NCBI GenBank assembly: GCA_028280515.1 | Contig: JANQLP010000162.1 | Span: 1-58,091 of the forward strand | Length of the DNA stretch: 58,091 bases | Direction: 5' to 3' | Source: Hyphomicrobiales bacterium | Lineage (GTDB): Bacteria > Pseudomonadota > Alphaproteobacteria > Rhizobiales > Methyloligellaceae | In this document: positions 40,582 to 48,689 of the stretch, piece by piece | Layout: every line of letters starts with the position of its first letter | Numbering within the stretch: position 1 is the stretch's first letter | Made by a program: the position numbers and the translations under genes | Notes under the pieces: generated by a model | Databases searched by the model: none | What the model was told of the DNA's origin: nothing | The model's input: only the letters and a program-made list of their open reading frames with translations

Positions 40582-41481
40582 ATGGACCGCCTGCAGGCCA
40601 TGTCCGTGTTCGTTACCGTCGCCGAGGAGGCTGGATTTGCGGCCGCGGCGCGCCGCCTCAATGTCTCGCCGCCGTCCGTCACGCGTGCGGTGTCCGATCT
40701 CGAAGCGCGGCTCGGGGCGCGACTGCTGCACCGCACGACCCGCTCGGTGACGTTGACGGATGCGGGCGAACGCTATCTTGAGGACTGCCGGCGCATTCTG
40801 GCGGAGGTCGACGCGGCGGACCGCCACGCTGCGGGTGTGCACGCAGAGCCACGCGGGCGTGTGACGGTCACCGGATCCGTCGTGTTCGGCCGGCAAGTGG
40901 TCACGCCTATCCTGCTCGAACTCACCGAGGCCTATCCGGACATTTCGATTTCGACGCTCTTTGTCGATCGCGTCGTGCATCTCGTCGATGAAGGCATCGA
41001 CGTCGCCGTGCGCATCGCCGAGTTGCCGGATTCGTCCCTGCGCGCCGTGCGGGTCGGGAGCGTTCGCCGCGTGGTGTGCGGGGCGCCGGATTACCTTCAA
41101 CAGCGCGGCCGCCCCTGTCGGCCCTCAGACTTGACCGGCCATGACATCCTCGACTTCGTGAACCTCGTACGCGGCAAGGATTGGGTATTCCATCGCGACG
41201 GCGGGACCGAGACAGTTCGCGTTCCCTCGCGCCTTCGCTTCAACGTCGCCGACGCCGCGATCGCGGCAGCCATGGAAGGCGGCGGCATCACCCGGGTGCT
41301 GTCCTACATGATCGCACCGCATGTGAAGTCCGGTGCGCTGGAAGTGGTGCTGGAAGAGTTTGAGCCTCCGCCGATCCCCGTACATGTCGTGCACAAGGAA
41401 GCCGGGCAGACATCCGCCCGCGTGCGTGCCGTTGTTGACTTTCTTGTGGAACGCCTGAGAACAAATCCGGTGTTGCGTTAG
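40582..41481 (+). CDS. LysR-family transcriptional regulator
   Basis: 299 residues, typical length. The N-terminal winged HTH is MDRLQAMSVFVTVAEEAGF with ARRLNVSPPSVTRAVSDLE as recognition helix and LLHRTTRSVTLTDAGERYL. The rest is the periplasmic-binding-like effector domain. It is divergent from the VOC/PPOX-reductase operon, the probable target, and convergent with the Zn-ADH gene. Confidence 0.94.
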   Translation: MDRLQAMSVFVTVAEEAGFAAAARRLNVSPPSVTRAVSDLEARLGARLLHRTTRSVTLTDAGERYLEDCRRILAEVDAADRHAAGVHAEPRGRVTVTGSVVFGRQVVTPILLELTEAYPDISISTLFVDRVVHLVDEGIDVAVRIAELPDSSLRAVRVGSVRRVVCGAPDYLQQRGRPCRPSDLTGHDILDFVNLVRGKDWVFHRDGGTETVRVPSRLRFNVADAAIAAAMEGGGITRVLSYMIAPHVKSGALEVVLEEFEPPPIPVHVVHKEAGQTSARVRAVVDFLVERLRTNPVLR

Positions 41482-41490
41482 CCAGACCAC

Positions 41491-42486
41491 TCAGGGCCTG
41501 AGCATGATCTTCGGCGCGGCTGCACGGCCGTCAAGAATATCCGCGAACGCCTGCTGACCCTGTTCGAGCGGGCGCACGTCCACCCAGTCCAACGCGCCGA
41601 GTTGGCATGCGATCATGGCCGCCAGCGTGTCGCCGAAATCCGCCGCCGTATAGGTATAGGTGCCGATGAACGTGATTTCCTGGAGCGTCATCCGCCGCAC
41701 GTCCAACCCGCCTTCGCCGTCGGCGAGCCCGATGTGAACGATGACGCCTCCGGGAGTGGCCAGTTCGCTCGCCGCCTTGCGCGTCGCGGCGCCTCCGAAA
41801 CCGTCGACCACAATGTGGGCCGATTCCGGTTCCGGCCCCTTGTCCGAGCTTGGGTCGTAAACTGTGAACGGGCCTGCCTCTCTCAGCACCGGGTGGCGCG
41901 CCGGGTTCGTCTCGGCAATGAAGATTTCCTGCACGCCCCGCGCCGCGAGCACGAGCGCGGCTCCAAGTCCGATTGCGCCGCCGCCAAGCACAGCCGCCCG
42001 GCACGCCGACAAAGGCGTCCGGCTCGCATCACGTGCAAGGCGAACCGCGTGCCATCCGCAGGCGACCGGCTCGGTCAATGCCGCGCTTTCGGTTGAGAAG
42101 CTTGCCGGTATCGTATGCAGGTTGCGCTCCGGCATCCGCAGAAGGCCGGCAAACCCGCCCTCGCGCGGCGGCATGGAGATAATCTGACGGTACGGGCAGA
42201 TGTTGGTCCGGCCCTGCAGGCACGCCTCGCATGTCCCACACGTGACCAGCGGATTGACCACCACGCGCGTACCCTCGCTCGGGCCCTCGACAACGGTACC
42301 GGCCACTTCATGGCCGAGAATGAGCGGCGCCGGACGGCGCTCGTCGTGTCCCAGATAGGCGTGCATGTCCGAGCCGCAAATGCCCACGGCATCGACCTTG
42401 ACGAGTACTTCTCCGTCCTCCGGAACCGGATCGGGCATGTCCTGAAAATCAAGACTTTTCGGCGCGGTGTAGACGAGAGCTTTCAT
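41491..42486 (-). CDS. Zinc-dependent dehydrogenase (HpsP-like candidate)
   Basis: 331 residues from the ATG at MKALVYTAPKSLDF. The catalytic zinc site is GICGSDMHAYLGHDERR with GHEVAGTV; the structural zinc uses CGTCEACLQGRTNIC. The cofactor region starts at AAVLGGGAIGLGAALVLAA. It is the last gene of an operon of three dehydrogenases: the SDR stop is 7 nt upstream. In 2,3-dihydroxypropanesulfonate degradation of Cupriavidus pinatubonensis, HpsP is an alcohol dehydrogenase acting with HpsO on DHPS stereochemistry, and this gene fits that role. Another sugar-alcohol dehydrogenase is equally possible from sequence alone. Confidence 0.85.
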   Translation of the reverse strand: MKALVYTAPKSLDFQDMPDPVPEDGEVLVKVDAVGICGSDMHAYLGHDERRPAPLILGHEVAGTVVEGPSEGTRVVVNPLVTCGTCEACLQGRTNICPYRQIISMPPREGGFAGLLRMPERNLHTIPASFSTESAALTEPVACGWHAVRLARDASRTPLSACRAAVLGGGAIGLGAALVLAARGVQEIFIAETNPARHPVLREAGPFTVYDPSSDKGPEPESAHIVVDGFGGAATRKAASELATPGGVIVHIGLADGEGGLDVRRMTLQEITFIGTYTYTAADFGDTLAAMIACQLGALDWVDVRPLEQGQQAFADILDGRAAAPKIMLRP

Positions 42487-42493
42487 CGTGGGT

Positions 42494-43255
42494 TCACTTG
42501 GCCGTAAAGCCGCCATCGACATGGAGCACCTGACCGGTGACATAATCGGACGCCGGCGAGGCCAGGAAGATCGCCGGGCCGATCAGATCATCCATTTCGC
42601 CGTTGCGGCCGATACACGTCTGCGCCGCCATCCGCTCCACCAGATCGTCGTCCGAAAACACCGGACCGGTCAGGTCGGTCGGGAAGAAACCGGGGGCAAG
42701 CGCATTGCAGGTGATGCCGCGGTTCGACCAGGCCTCGGCCATAGCGCGCGTCAGTTGCGCCACACCGCCCTTCGACGCGCCATAGGCCAGTCCGTTTTCG
42801 AACGCGCGGTACGATTGCAGCGAGGCGATATTGATGATCCGCCCCCAGCCGCGTCCGGCCATTTCCGGCACGAGCTTTTGCGCCAGGAAGAACGGGACGC
42901 TCAGATTGAGGTCCACCGTCTGCCGCCAGGTATCGAGAGCAACGTCATCGGCGTGCTTGCGCGGATTGATCCCCGCCGCATTGACCAGAATGTCCGGCGG
43001 GCCGAACGGCTCTGCAGCCCTTGCAGCGACGTCGCCTGCGTTTGCCGGATCGCCGAGATCAGCGGCGACAAAGGCGGCCCGGCCTCCGTCCTTGGATGTC
43101 TCGCCGGCCCACACCTCCAGCTCCGCAGCTCGTCGCGCGACCCCGATGACTGACGCACCGGAGCGCGCGAACAACGTCGCCAGAAACCGGCCGATCCCGC
43201 TGCTCGCGCCCGTGACGCAGGCAACGCGGCCTTCCAGAGAAAACAAGTCCGTCAT
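42494..43255 (-). CDS. Short-chain dehydrogenase/reductase (HpsO-like candidate)
   Basis: 253 residues from the ATG at MTDLFSLEGRVACVTG. The cofactor motif is TGASSGIGRFLA, then NAAGINPRKH, catalytic Ser in IINIASLQSYR and Tyr-X3-Lys as YGASKGG, with PGFFPTDLT closing the active site. The C-terminus GQVLHVDGGFTAK is classical. The ATG overlaps the stop of the HpsN-like gene by 4 nt. The context makes it a candidate for the HpsO DHPS 2-dehydrogenase; it could alternatively serve another polyol or keto sugar. Confidence 0.88.
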   Translation of the reverse strand: MTDLFSLEGRVACVTGASSGIGRFLATLFARSGASVIGVARRAAELEVWAGETSKDGGRAAFVAADLGDPANAGDVAARAAEPFGPPDILVNAAGINPRKHADDVALDTWRQTVDLNLSVPFFLAQKLVPEMAGRGWGRIINIASLQSYRAFENGLAYGASKGGVAQLTRAMAEAWSNRGITCNALAPGFFPTDLTGPVFSDDDLVERMAAQTCIGRNGEMDDLIGPAIFLASPASDYVTGQVLHVDGGFTAK

Positions 43256-44559
43256 TCCGCAGCCGTGAGGTCGAAGCTCTCCTCCGGGAACCATTTCTCA
43301 AGCCGGATGTCGGCCGTTTTCGCATGGCCTTCCATACCCTCGAGGCGGGATATGCGCGCGGTCGCCTCGGCCACCGGACGGGCACCTTCACGCGTGGCAC
43401 GCTGCCACGTCACGATCTTCATGTATTTGTGCACCGACAGCCCGCCGGTGTAACGGGCCGCACCCGACGTCGGCAGCACGTGGTTTGTGCCCGACGCCTT
43501 GTCGCCGAACGCCACGGTCGTTTCCTCGCCGAGGAACAGCGAGCCGTAACATTTGAGACGGTCGAGCCACCAGTCGAGATCCTCGGCCATGACGGTCAGA
43601 TGTTCCGGCGCGATCCCGTCCGAAACCTCGGCAACCTCCTCGCGCGTGCCGCAGACGATCACCTCCGCGTAGTCGCGCCATGCGGCTTCCGCATTCTGTG
43701 CATTGACTTCGGGAAGGCTCTTGATCAGATCGGGCACCATGTCCATGACCTTCTCCGCCAGGGGCCGGCTTGTCGTCGCAAGCCAGACCGGCGAGTTGTA
43801 GCCATGCTCCGCCTGGCCGACGAGATCCCACGCGACGATGAACGGGTCGGCCGTCTCGTCCGCGAGGATCAGGCTGTCCGTCGGACCGGCGAGCATGTCA
43901 ATGCCGACCCGGCCGAACAGGATGCGTTTGGCTTCGGCGACGAACTGGTTGCCCGGACCGACGAGAATGTCAGCCTTGGGCAACCCGAACAGGCCGAACG
44001 CCATGGCTGCCACGCCCTGCACACCGCCAAGCGCGAGAATCGTGTCTGCACCGCACACATCGGCGGTGTAGATGATCGCCGGGTTCACCCCGACTTCCGG
44101 CCTTGGCGGCGAACAGGTCGTGATATGCCCGCATCCCGCGACCTTGGCGGTGGTCACGGTCATGATTGCCGAAGCCACGTGGCTGTACCGACCGCCCGGC
44201 ACGTAACAGCCGGCTGCCTGGCAGGGAATTGCTTTCTGGCCGGCAACGAAACCGGGAATGATCTCGACCTCGATGTCGGAAATCGTGCCCTTCTGCGCCT
44301 CGGCGAATTTACGGACATTGTCACGCGCGAAACGAATGTCGTCTTTCACCTTCTGCGAGAGAGATTGTGTGGCCGCATCGATCTCATCGCGGGTCAGGAC
44401 GATGTTGCCGTCGTACTTGTCGAACTTCGCCGCGTAGCGCCGGGCCGCTTCTTCGCCGCCCTGCTCGATATCGTCGAGGATGGCGCGAACCGTCACCTTC
44501 ACGTCGGATGCATCGCTCGTCGACGTCTTGGGAGCCTTTTTAAGATATTCGACAGACAT
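43252..44559 (-). CDS. hpsN: Histidinol-dehydrogenase-family sulfopropanediol dehydrogenase-like enzyme (HpsN-like)
   Basis: 435 residues. Zinc-ligand and catalytic motifs of the HisD fold are present: VGQAEHGYNSPVWLAT (Gln and His ligands), APEHL (catalytic Glu-His pair), FGDKASGTNHVLPTSG (Asp ligand) and LSVHKYMK (last His). The stretch after QAEH (GYNSPVWL) differs from true HisD (usually QAEHD) and is the kind seen in HpsN, the NAD-dependent 3-dehydrogenase that oxidises 2,3-dihydroxypropanesulfonate to sulfolactate. No other his genes are present, and an SDR and Zn-ADH follow in the same operon. The assignment is by motif and context; an authentic HisD is the main alternative. Confidence 0.7.
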   Translation of the reverse strand: MSVEYLKKAPKTSTSDASDVKVTVRAILDDIEQGGEEAARRYAAKFDKYDGNIVLTRDEIDAATQSLSQKVKDDIRFARDNVRKFAEAQKGTISDIEVEIIPGFVAGQKAIPCQAAGCYVPGGRYSHVASAIMTVTTAKVAGCGHITTCSPPRPEVGVNPAIIYTADVCGADTILALGGVQGVAAMAFGLFGLPKADILVGPGNQFVAEAKRILFGRVGIDMLAGPTDSLILADETADPFIVAWDLVGQAEHGYNSPVWLATTSRPLAEKVMDMVPDLIKSLPEVNAQNAEAAWRDYAEVIVCGTREEVAEVSDGIAPEHLTVMAEDLDWWLDRLKCYGSLFLGEETTVAFGDKASGTNHVLPTSGAARYTGGLSVHKYMKIVTWQRATREGARPVAEATARISRLEGMEGHAKTADIRLEKWFPEESFDLTAAE

Positions 44560-44697
44560 TGATTTGCGTTTCTCCCTGAATTCACACTCGTTCTTCGCCG
44601 CTAGGTTACAGGTGTAGGGTCCGAAAAGTAACCGAAACCCCGACTGTGATGCGCCATTCGATGCGGTTCAATCCGTCCAACCAAGTCTCTCTGACGC

Positions 44698-46140
44698 CTA
44701 CTCCACCCAGGCCCGGTTGACGTAGGGCGTCTCGCCGACCTGGGACGTCGACAGGTGCGTCAGCGGCCCTTGCTGGTTGCTCGAAGAGAAAACCCGTTCC
44801 TTCACCTCGATCCGCGCTTGATCGGGCCCGTCTGCCAGTGCCTCACGCAGAATGCGCCCATCGAGATTATCCGGCGGCGCGACCCCCAGCATGTGCAAGA
44901 CGGTAGGCATGATGTCGACATTCGCGGCAGGCACCGGGATTTCCTGTTCCGACTTGAGCCGGCCGCCCGACATGAGCAGAACATTGCGCATCTCGTACGG
45001 GCTGAGCCCGCCATGACAGCCGCCGCCTGGCGGGTAAATCGAGTCGTGGAGCGACATGCCGTCGACACCCCAATTGTTCGTGGTGTCGTCATAGCGCAGC
45101 ACCAGCGCGATATCGGGCGCCCGGCGATGCGCGACCTGGACGAGATCGAGTGTCAGGGTCCCGGCGAGACCATCGCGCGTGAAGACGGGCCCGCACCAAT
45201 CCACACTCTGCAGCCATTCGACAATTTCGCCGATCCGTCCCGGTGAAGGGTCCTCGAGCCACACGCCGCCGCCGTTCGCGACGGCGATGTTTACGCCGTC
45301 GAAACCCGCCTCCTTGAATTTCGCTGAGAGATTGAGCGGCGCGCCCCTGATGCTGATCTGGCCATGGTCGGACATGGCAATGATCTGCAGAGACCCGTCG
45401 GCGAGCGCACGTTCATGCAACGCGAGGATACGTGCAAACTGCGCGTCGGCGTGAGCGATTGTCCTGACTGCGTCCGGCGAGCCGATACCCAGATGATGAA
45501 ACGACTCATCGGGTTCGCACAACCATAGCAGCGTGACGTCGGGCCGAATGTCCGGCTCGACAAACTCGAGATAGCAATCCACCGCATAGGTGATCCAGTC
45601 GAGGGCGGGTCGTCTGTATTCGGGCAAATCTCCGATGCGTTCGATGATCCGGTTTTCCACGCCCGCGGGGACGGACGCTTCCGGGCGCCGCATGGCAAAG
45701 CGGAAGGCGTCTGTTTCCTCCGCGGCGATATTGATCAGCCGTCCGCCGCCGGACGTTCCCGCGCTCACCGTTGCATAGGAGCGGCCCGCCGCCGCCAGAC
45801 ATTCTCCAAGCGTGGGCACACCAAAAAGCGGTTCGGTCATCCTGTGGAGCGCCGCCTCGAACGCAACATCGTCACCGGTGTTCAACACCACGTTCCTGCC
45901 ATCGTCGGTGACGACGAAATTGTTGGCAACCACGCCATGGCGCGACGGATAGCATCCGGTCGTCACGGTTGACTGATTGACGCGGGTCTCGGACGGATAG
46001 GTGGACCGGCTGTTCGTGAACCGCACACCGCCCTCCGCGAAGGCATGCAGGTTGGGCATCAGTTCGGGTGTGACGAATTCCGGGCGCAGGGCATCGAAGA
46101 CGACGATCAATACGCGCGTGTTCTGTTCAGAATCTACCAA
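44698..46140 (-). CDS. Alkaline phosphatase superfamily phosphodiesterase (NPP-like)
   Basis: 480 residues. The start must be TTG at 46140 since an in-frame stop lies just upstream and GGGGGTGATGG precedes it. Two-metal ligands appear as VVFDALRPEF, FTNSRSTYPSETRVNQSTVTT (nucleophile region, split), TVTTGCYPSRHGVVANN, LCEPDESFHHLG, AMSDHGQISIRG and GCHGGLSP. The order is that of nucleotide pyrophosphatase/phosphodiesterases and phosphonoacetate hydrolases. No signal peptide is seen, so it appears cytoplasmic. It lies 138 nt upstream of the HpsN-like gene in the same direction and might be part of its pathway. Confidence 0.85.
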   Translation of the reverse strand: MVDSEQNTRVLIVVFDALRPEFVTPELMPNLHAFAEGGVRFTNSRSTYPSETRVNQSTVTTGCYPSRHGVVANNFVVTDDGRNVVLNTGDDVAFEAALHRMTEPLFGVPTLGECLAAAGRSYATVSAGTSGGGRLINIAAEETDAFRFAMRRPEASVPAGVENRIIERIGDLPEYRRPALDWITYAVDCYLEFVEPDIRPDVTLLWLCEPDESFHHLGIGSPDAVRTIAHADAQFARILALHERALADGSLQIIAMSDHGQISIRGAPLNLSAKFKEAGFDGVNIAVANGGGVWLEDPSPGRIGEIVEWLQSVDWCGPVFTRDGLAGTLTLDLVQVAHRRAPDIALVLRYDDTTNNWGVDGMSLHDSIYPPGGGCHGGLSPYEMRNVLLMSGGRLKSEQEIPVPAANVDIMPTVLHMLGVAPPDNLDGRILREALADGPDQARIEVKERVFSSSNQQGPLTHLSTSQVGETPYVNRAWVE

Positions 46141-46342
46141 CCGCCATCACCCCCGGAACGAACGCGCAGTGCGCACCGGTCGCCACACCTACACGCTTTT
46201 TGCGACACACGATAGCGCGTTGACACCGGTGGCTACGTGTTCTGCGCATGAGGAGCAAGGCCGCATAGGAACAGTGACAAACCCGCGGGCAACGCGGACG
46301 CATGCCACGGGTTTTCGTCCGGGGGCTTTGTTTTCGCCGAAG

Positions 46343-46711
46343 TTAGTCTTTGAGATCGTCCGGGACTTTGCCGCCGTTTTCGGCCAGCTTCGTCATGACC
46401 TGCTTGTGCAGCCAGATGTTCATGGAGGCGGAGTCGTTCATATCGCCGGAGTAACCCAGCTCTTCTGCAAGGCTCTTGCGCGCGGAGAGGCTGCTGTCCA
46501 GGTCAAGCAGCTTCATCAGATCGACGATCGACGTTTTCCAGTTGAGCTTCTGACTCGCCTTTGCGGCAAGATCATCAAGGATCGCCTCAACGTCGACTTC
46601 CGTCCCGGGGGCCGCAGACGGCGCGGGCGAATCGCCGGCAGCCGCGTCCTGCGGCGCGGCTTCCGCTGACTTGCCGAAGATCGCGGACATGATGTCTCCG
46701 AATATGCTCAT
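46343..46711 (-). CDS. DUF3597 family protein
   Basis: 122 residues from the ATG at MSIFGDIMSAIFGKS, preceded by GTGGAGGC. An Ala/Pro-rich linker follows, and then a conserved helical domain, VDVEAILDDLAAKASQKLNWKTSIVDLMKLLDLDSSLSARKSLAEELGYSGDMNDSASMNIWLHKQVM (given here only as a region, residues about 40-110), with NIWLHKQVM diagnostic of DUF3597. It is related in its helical part to LysM-associated proteins; function unknown. It is divergent from ompW across a region with an Fnr-type dyad. Confidence 0.87.
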   Translation of the reverse strand: MSIFGDIMSAIFGKSAEAAPQDAAAGDSPAPSAAPGTEVDVEAILDDLAAKASQKLNWKTSIVDLMKLLDLDSSLSARKSLAEELGYSGDMNDSASMNIWLHKQVMTKLAENGGKVPDDLKD

Positions 46712-47116
46712 GAAGTGCCTCCACAACTTACGGTTGATTCAAGCCGGCATTTCAACACGCTTACCCACAACAAGATAGAGGGTGTCTGATGTAAATCAGA
46801 TACGCGACGATTGTTTGTCGCTAGCATCGGTCTCATTGGGGGGCGTGCAGTGCGCTGATGTGCCTACATGCCTTTGGGTTGAGAATCAGATAGACGCTGG
46901 GGGTATCCACATTTCTCGCATCTGCGGCATTTATACCACACATAAGTTTTAATTTTGGAGTGTGGTGCGGATGCGCTTTGTACCAACCAAGACAAACAGC
47001 TAGTTTTGTTTCGAAACACCTGCGGTACGGAGATTATTTTTCACCGACCGGGGTTGGGGACAACTTGATCTTTGCGCACAGCGCGAGGGAAATGGTCGGA
47101 CTTGGGGGACCAAAAA
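46712..47116. other. 405-bp divergent intergenic region between DUF3597 and ompW
   Basis: It contains the dyad at 46785-46800 and an AT-rich stretch before ompW (ATAAGTTTTAATTTTGG). A long untranslated leader before ompW is likely if the promoter lies near the dyad. No open frame looks like a gene. Confidence 0.5.
46785..46800. promoter_or_regulatory. Perfect 6-4-6 Fnr-like dyad between DUF3597 and ompW
   Basis: TCTGATGTAAATCAGA is a perfect inverted repeat. Its core CTGAT-N4-ATCAG differs from the Fnr box only in the outer base of each arm (TTGAT-N4-ATCAA). It lies 74 nt before the DUF3597 start and 317 nt before ompW, a gene that is Fnr-controlled in Escherichia coli. Confidence 0.5.
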
Positions 47117-47821
47117 ATGAAATTCAGAATAGCAAATCGAATAGCATCAGCGGCTCTTGGCATCGGTCTCTTGTTCGGGCTGACCCAGGTCGCATCGGCA
47201 GAAGACAGGACGGGCAGCATCATGGCCCGAGTCGGCGTCACGGTCGTCGATCCGGACTCCAGCGCGGACGTGTTTGCCGGCGGAGCGCGGATCGCAGGCG
47301 CCGATGCCGAAGTCAGCACGGAGGTCGTGCCGTCCCTGACGCTGGCGTATTTCTTCACCAACAATCTCGCGGTGGAACTGTTCTGCTGCTTTGCCAAGCA
47401 CGAAGTGGACGGCAAGGGCACGCTCAACGGTATCGACCTCGGCGATACGTGGATTTTCCCGCCGGCCCTGACCTTGCAATACCATTTCGATACCGGACGC
47501 GGCTTCAAGCCCTATCTGGGTGCCGGTATCCAGTATATTGCCTTCTTTGATGAGAGCAGAAGCAACCTCGGCGGCAATCCGCGGCTCGACATCGACAACG
47601 CCGTCGGCTTCACGCTCCAGGCTGGTATCGACATTGAAATCGGCAATGGCTGGTATCTCAACGGCGACGTCAAGAAGACCTTTCTCGACACCGATGCCAG
47701 TTGGGAAGGCACCAATATCACTGCGGACGTGGACCTTGATCCGTGGCTCTTCACCGCCGCGATTGGCCGCCGATTCAACCTGTTCGGCCCGGCCCCGATG
47801 GCGCCTGGACCTTACAAGTAA
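47117..47821 (+). CDS. ompW: OmpW-family outer-membrane protein
   Basis: 234 residues from the ATG at MKFRIANRIASAAL, preceded by GGGGGAC. After the signal peptide (AALGIGLLFGLTQVASA) come eight amphipathic strands: VRVGVT-like opening (ARVGVTVVDPDSS), LTLAYFFTNNLAVEL, ALTLQYHFDTGRGFKPYLGAG and IGNGWYLNGDVKKTFL, ending in WLFTAAIGRRF. OmpW barrels admit small hydrophobic molecules and respond to oxygen or oxidative stress. A strong terminator follows 45 nt after the stop. Confidence 0.92.
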   Translation: MKFRIANRIASAALGIGLLFGLTQVASAEDRTGSIMARVGVTVVDPDSSADVFAGGARIAGADAEVSTEVVPSLTLAYFFTNNLAVELFCCFAKHEVDGKGTLNGIDLGDTWIFPPALTLQYHFDTGRGFKPYLGAGIQYIAFFDESRSNLGGNPRLDIDNAVGFTLQAGIDIEIGNGWYLNGDVKKTFLDTDASWEGTNITADVDLDPWLFTAAIGRRFNLFGPAPMAPGPYK

Positions 47822-47865
47822 GCTCCAGACGGTCTTTTGCGGATCGCCTCGGATAATCGCTTCGA

Positions 47866-47894
47866 CGGCCCGGTGTTCACACCGGGCCGTTTTC
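47866..47894 (+). terminator. Rho-independent terminator after ompW
   Basis: Perfect 10-bp arms CGGCCCGGTG and CACCGGGCCG around the tetraloop TTCA are followed by TTTTC. It lies between ompW and the convergent flavodoxin gene and could serve both. Confidence 0.9.
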
Positions 47895-47907
47895 TTTGCC
47901 CCTTGGT

Positions 47908-48384
47908 CTACCGTTGCGTAAGTTGATCGGTGAAATCGGCAATCCGAGGCGCGAGTTCATCATCGCCGACTTCACCGGACTTGACCGCAAGCACAGCCGT
48001 AACCGGCTGTGGTAGCAATGCCTCGACCTGCGCCTGCGCCTGTGCAGCAGCAGAGTGACCACCATAGGTGAAAAACAAGCCGACCCTTGACGGGAGCTGC
48101 GGGTTACCGGCGAGAAATGCGCGCAGAGGCAATGCCGGATAGCTCGTCCAGACCGGTGCGCCGAGCACCACAAGATCATAGTCGGCATATCTCGTTTCCG
48201 GGATTTCGATCGATGGCAGGTTTCCCCTGACGCTGTCATAACCCGCGCGCAGATAATTGAATGGTCCGGAGCCATAGCGATCACATTCTATCTCCGCGAC
48301 ATTGGCATGCAGAGCATCCGCAAGCGCCAATGCCAACCTTCGCGTTGTCCCGGTGCGCGAGTAGTAGACAATAAGAGTATCCAC
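47908..48384 (-). CDS. Flavodoxin-family FMN-binding protein
   Basis: 158 residues from the GTG at VDTLIVYYSRTGTTRR, chosen because AGAGGCGG precedes it; a longer in-frame extension has no such site. FMN phosphate loop YYSRTGTTRRLA, ring-contacting loops LGAPVWTSYPALPLRAFL and TYGGHSAAAQAQAQVEALL are clear. It is probably an electron carrier or a flavodoxin/NAD(P)H:quinone-type reductase. It is convergent with ompW and divergent from the photolyase gene. Confidence 0.88.
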   Translation of the reverse strand: MDTLIVYYSRTGTTRRLALALADALHANVAEIECDRYGSGPFNYLRAGYDSVRGNLPSIEIPETRYADYDLVVLGAPVWTSYPALPLRAFLAGNPQLPSRVGLFFTYGGHSAAAQAQAQVEALLPQPVTAVLAVKSGEVGDDELAPRIADFTDQLTQR

Positions 48385-48689
48385 AGATGTACCGCCTCTA
48401 TGCGTGTTTCTTGAGCTGTCAGCTCCATCAACCATCGTGGATGCGCCTCACCACACCCACATTGACTTGGCTCAACTTCGTTCCGGTTGACGCGCACTTC
48501 AGTCTCAGCATGATCTGAAGACGCGCTTGCTACGTAAGAGTCGGCGTCGATACGAAAACGGATGTGTGTCGGCAAATGAGTCCCGCCGTGTTTCGGACCT
48601 GCACGACCGAACATTGGCAAATCCGCCCTTGAGATCATTCGCACGCCCTGGCGCTGGTCCCGACTCTACACTGACAGGCCAAACGGAAG
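48385..48689. other. 305-bp divergent region between flavodoxin and photolyase genes
   Basis: It holds a weak Fnr-like dyad at 48462-48475 (TTGACTTGGCTCAA, one arm base off). No other structure, repeat or small gene was seen; it should contain promoters for both divergent genes. Confidence 0.4.

Noticed and set aside
43324-44562. A 412-codon plus-strand open frame antisense to the HpsN-like gene
   Set aside because: The minus frame has all HisD-fold motifs; the antisense product has no domain.
48462-48475. TTGACTTGGCTCAA as another Fnr box
   Set aside because: One arm base departs from the relaxed consensus, too weak to list as a site on its own.
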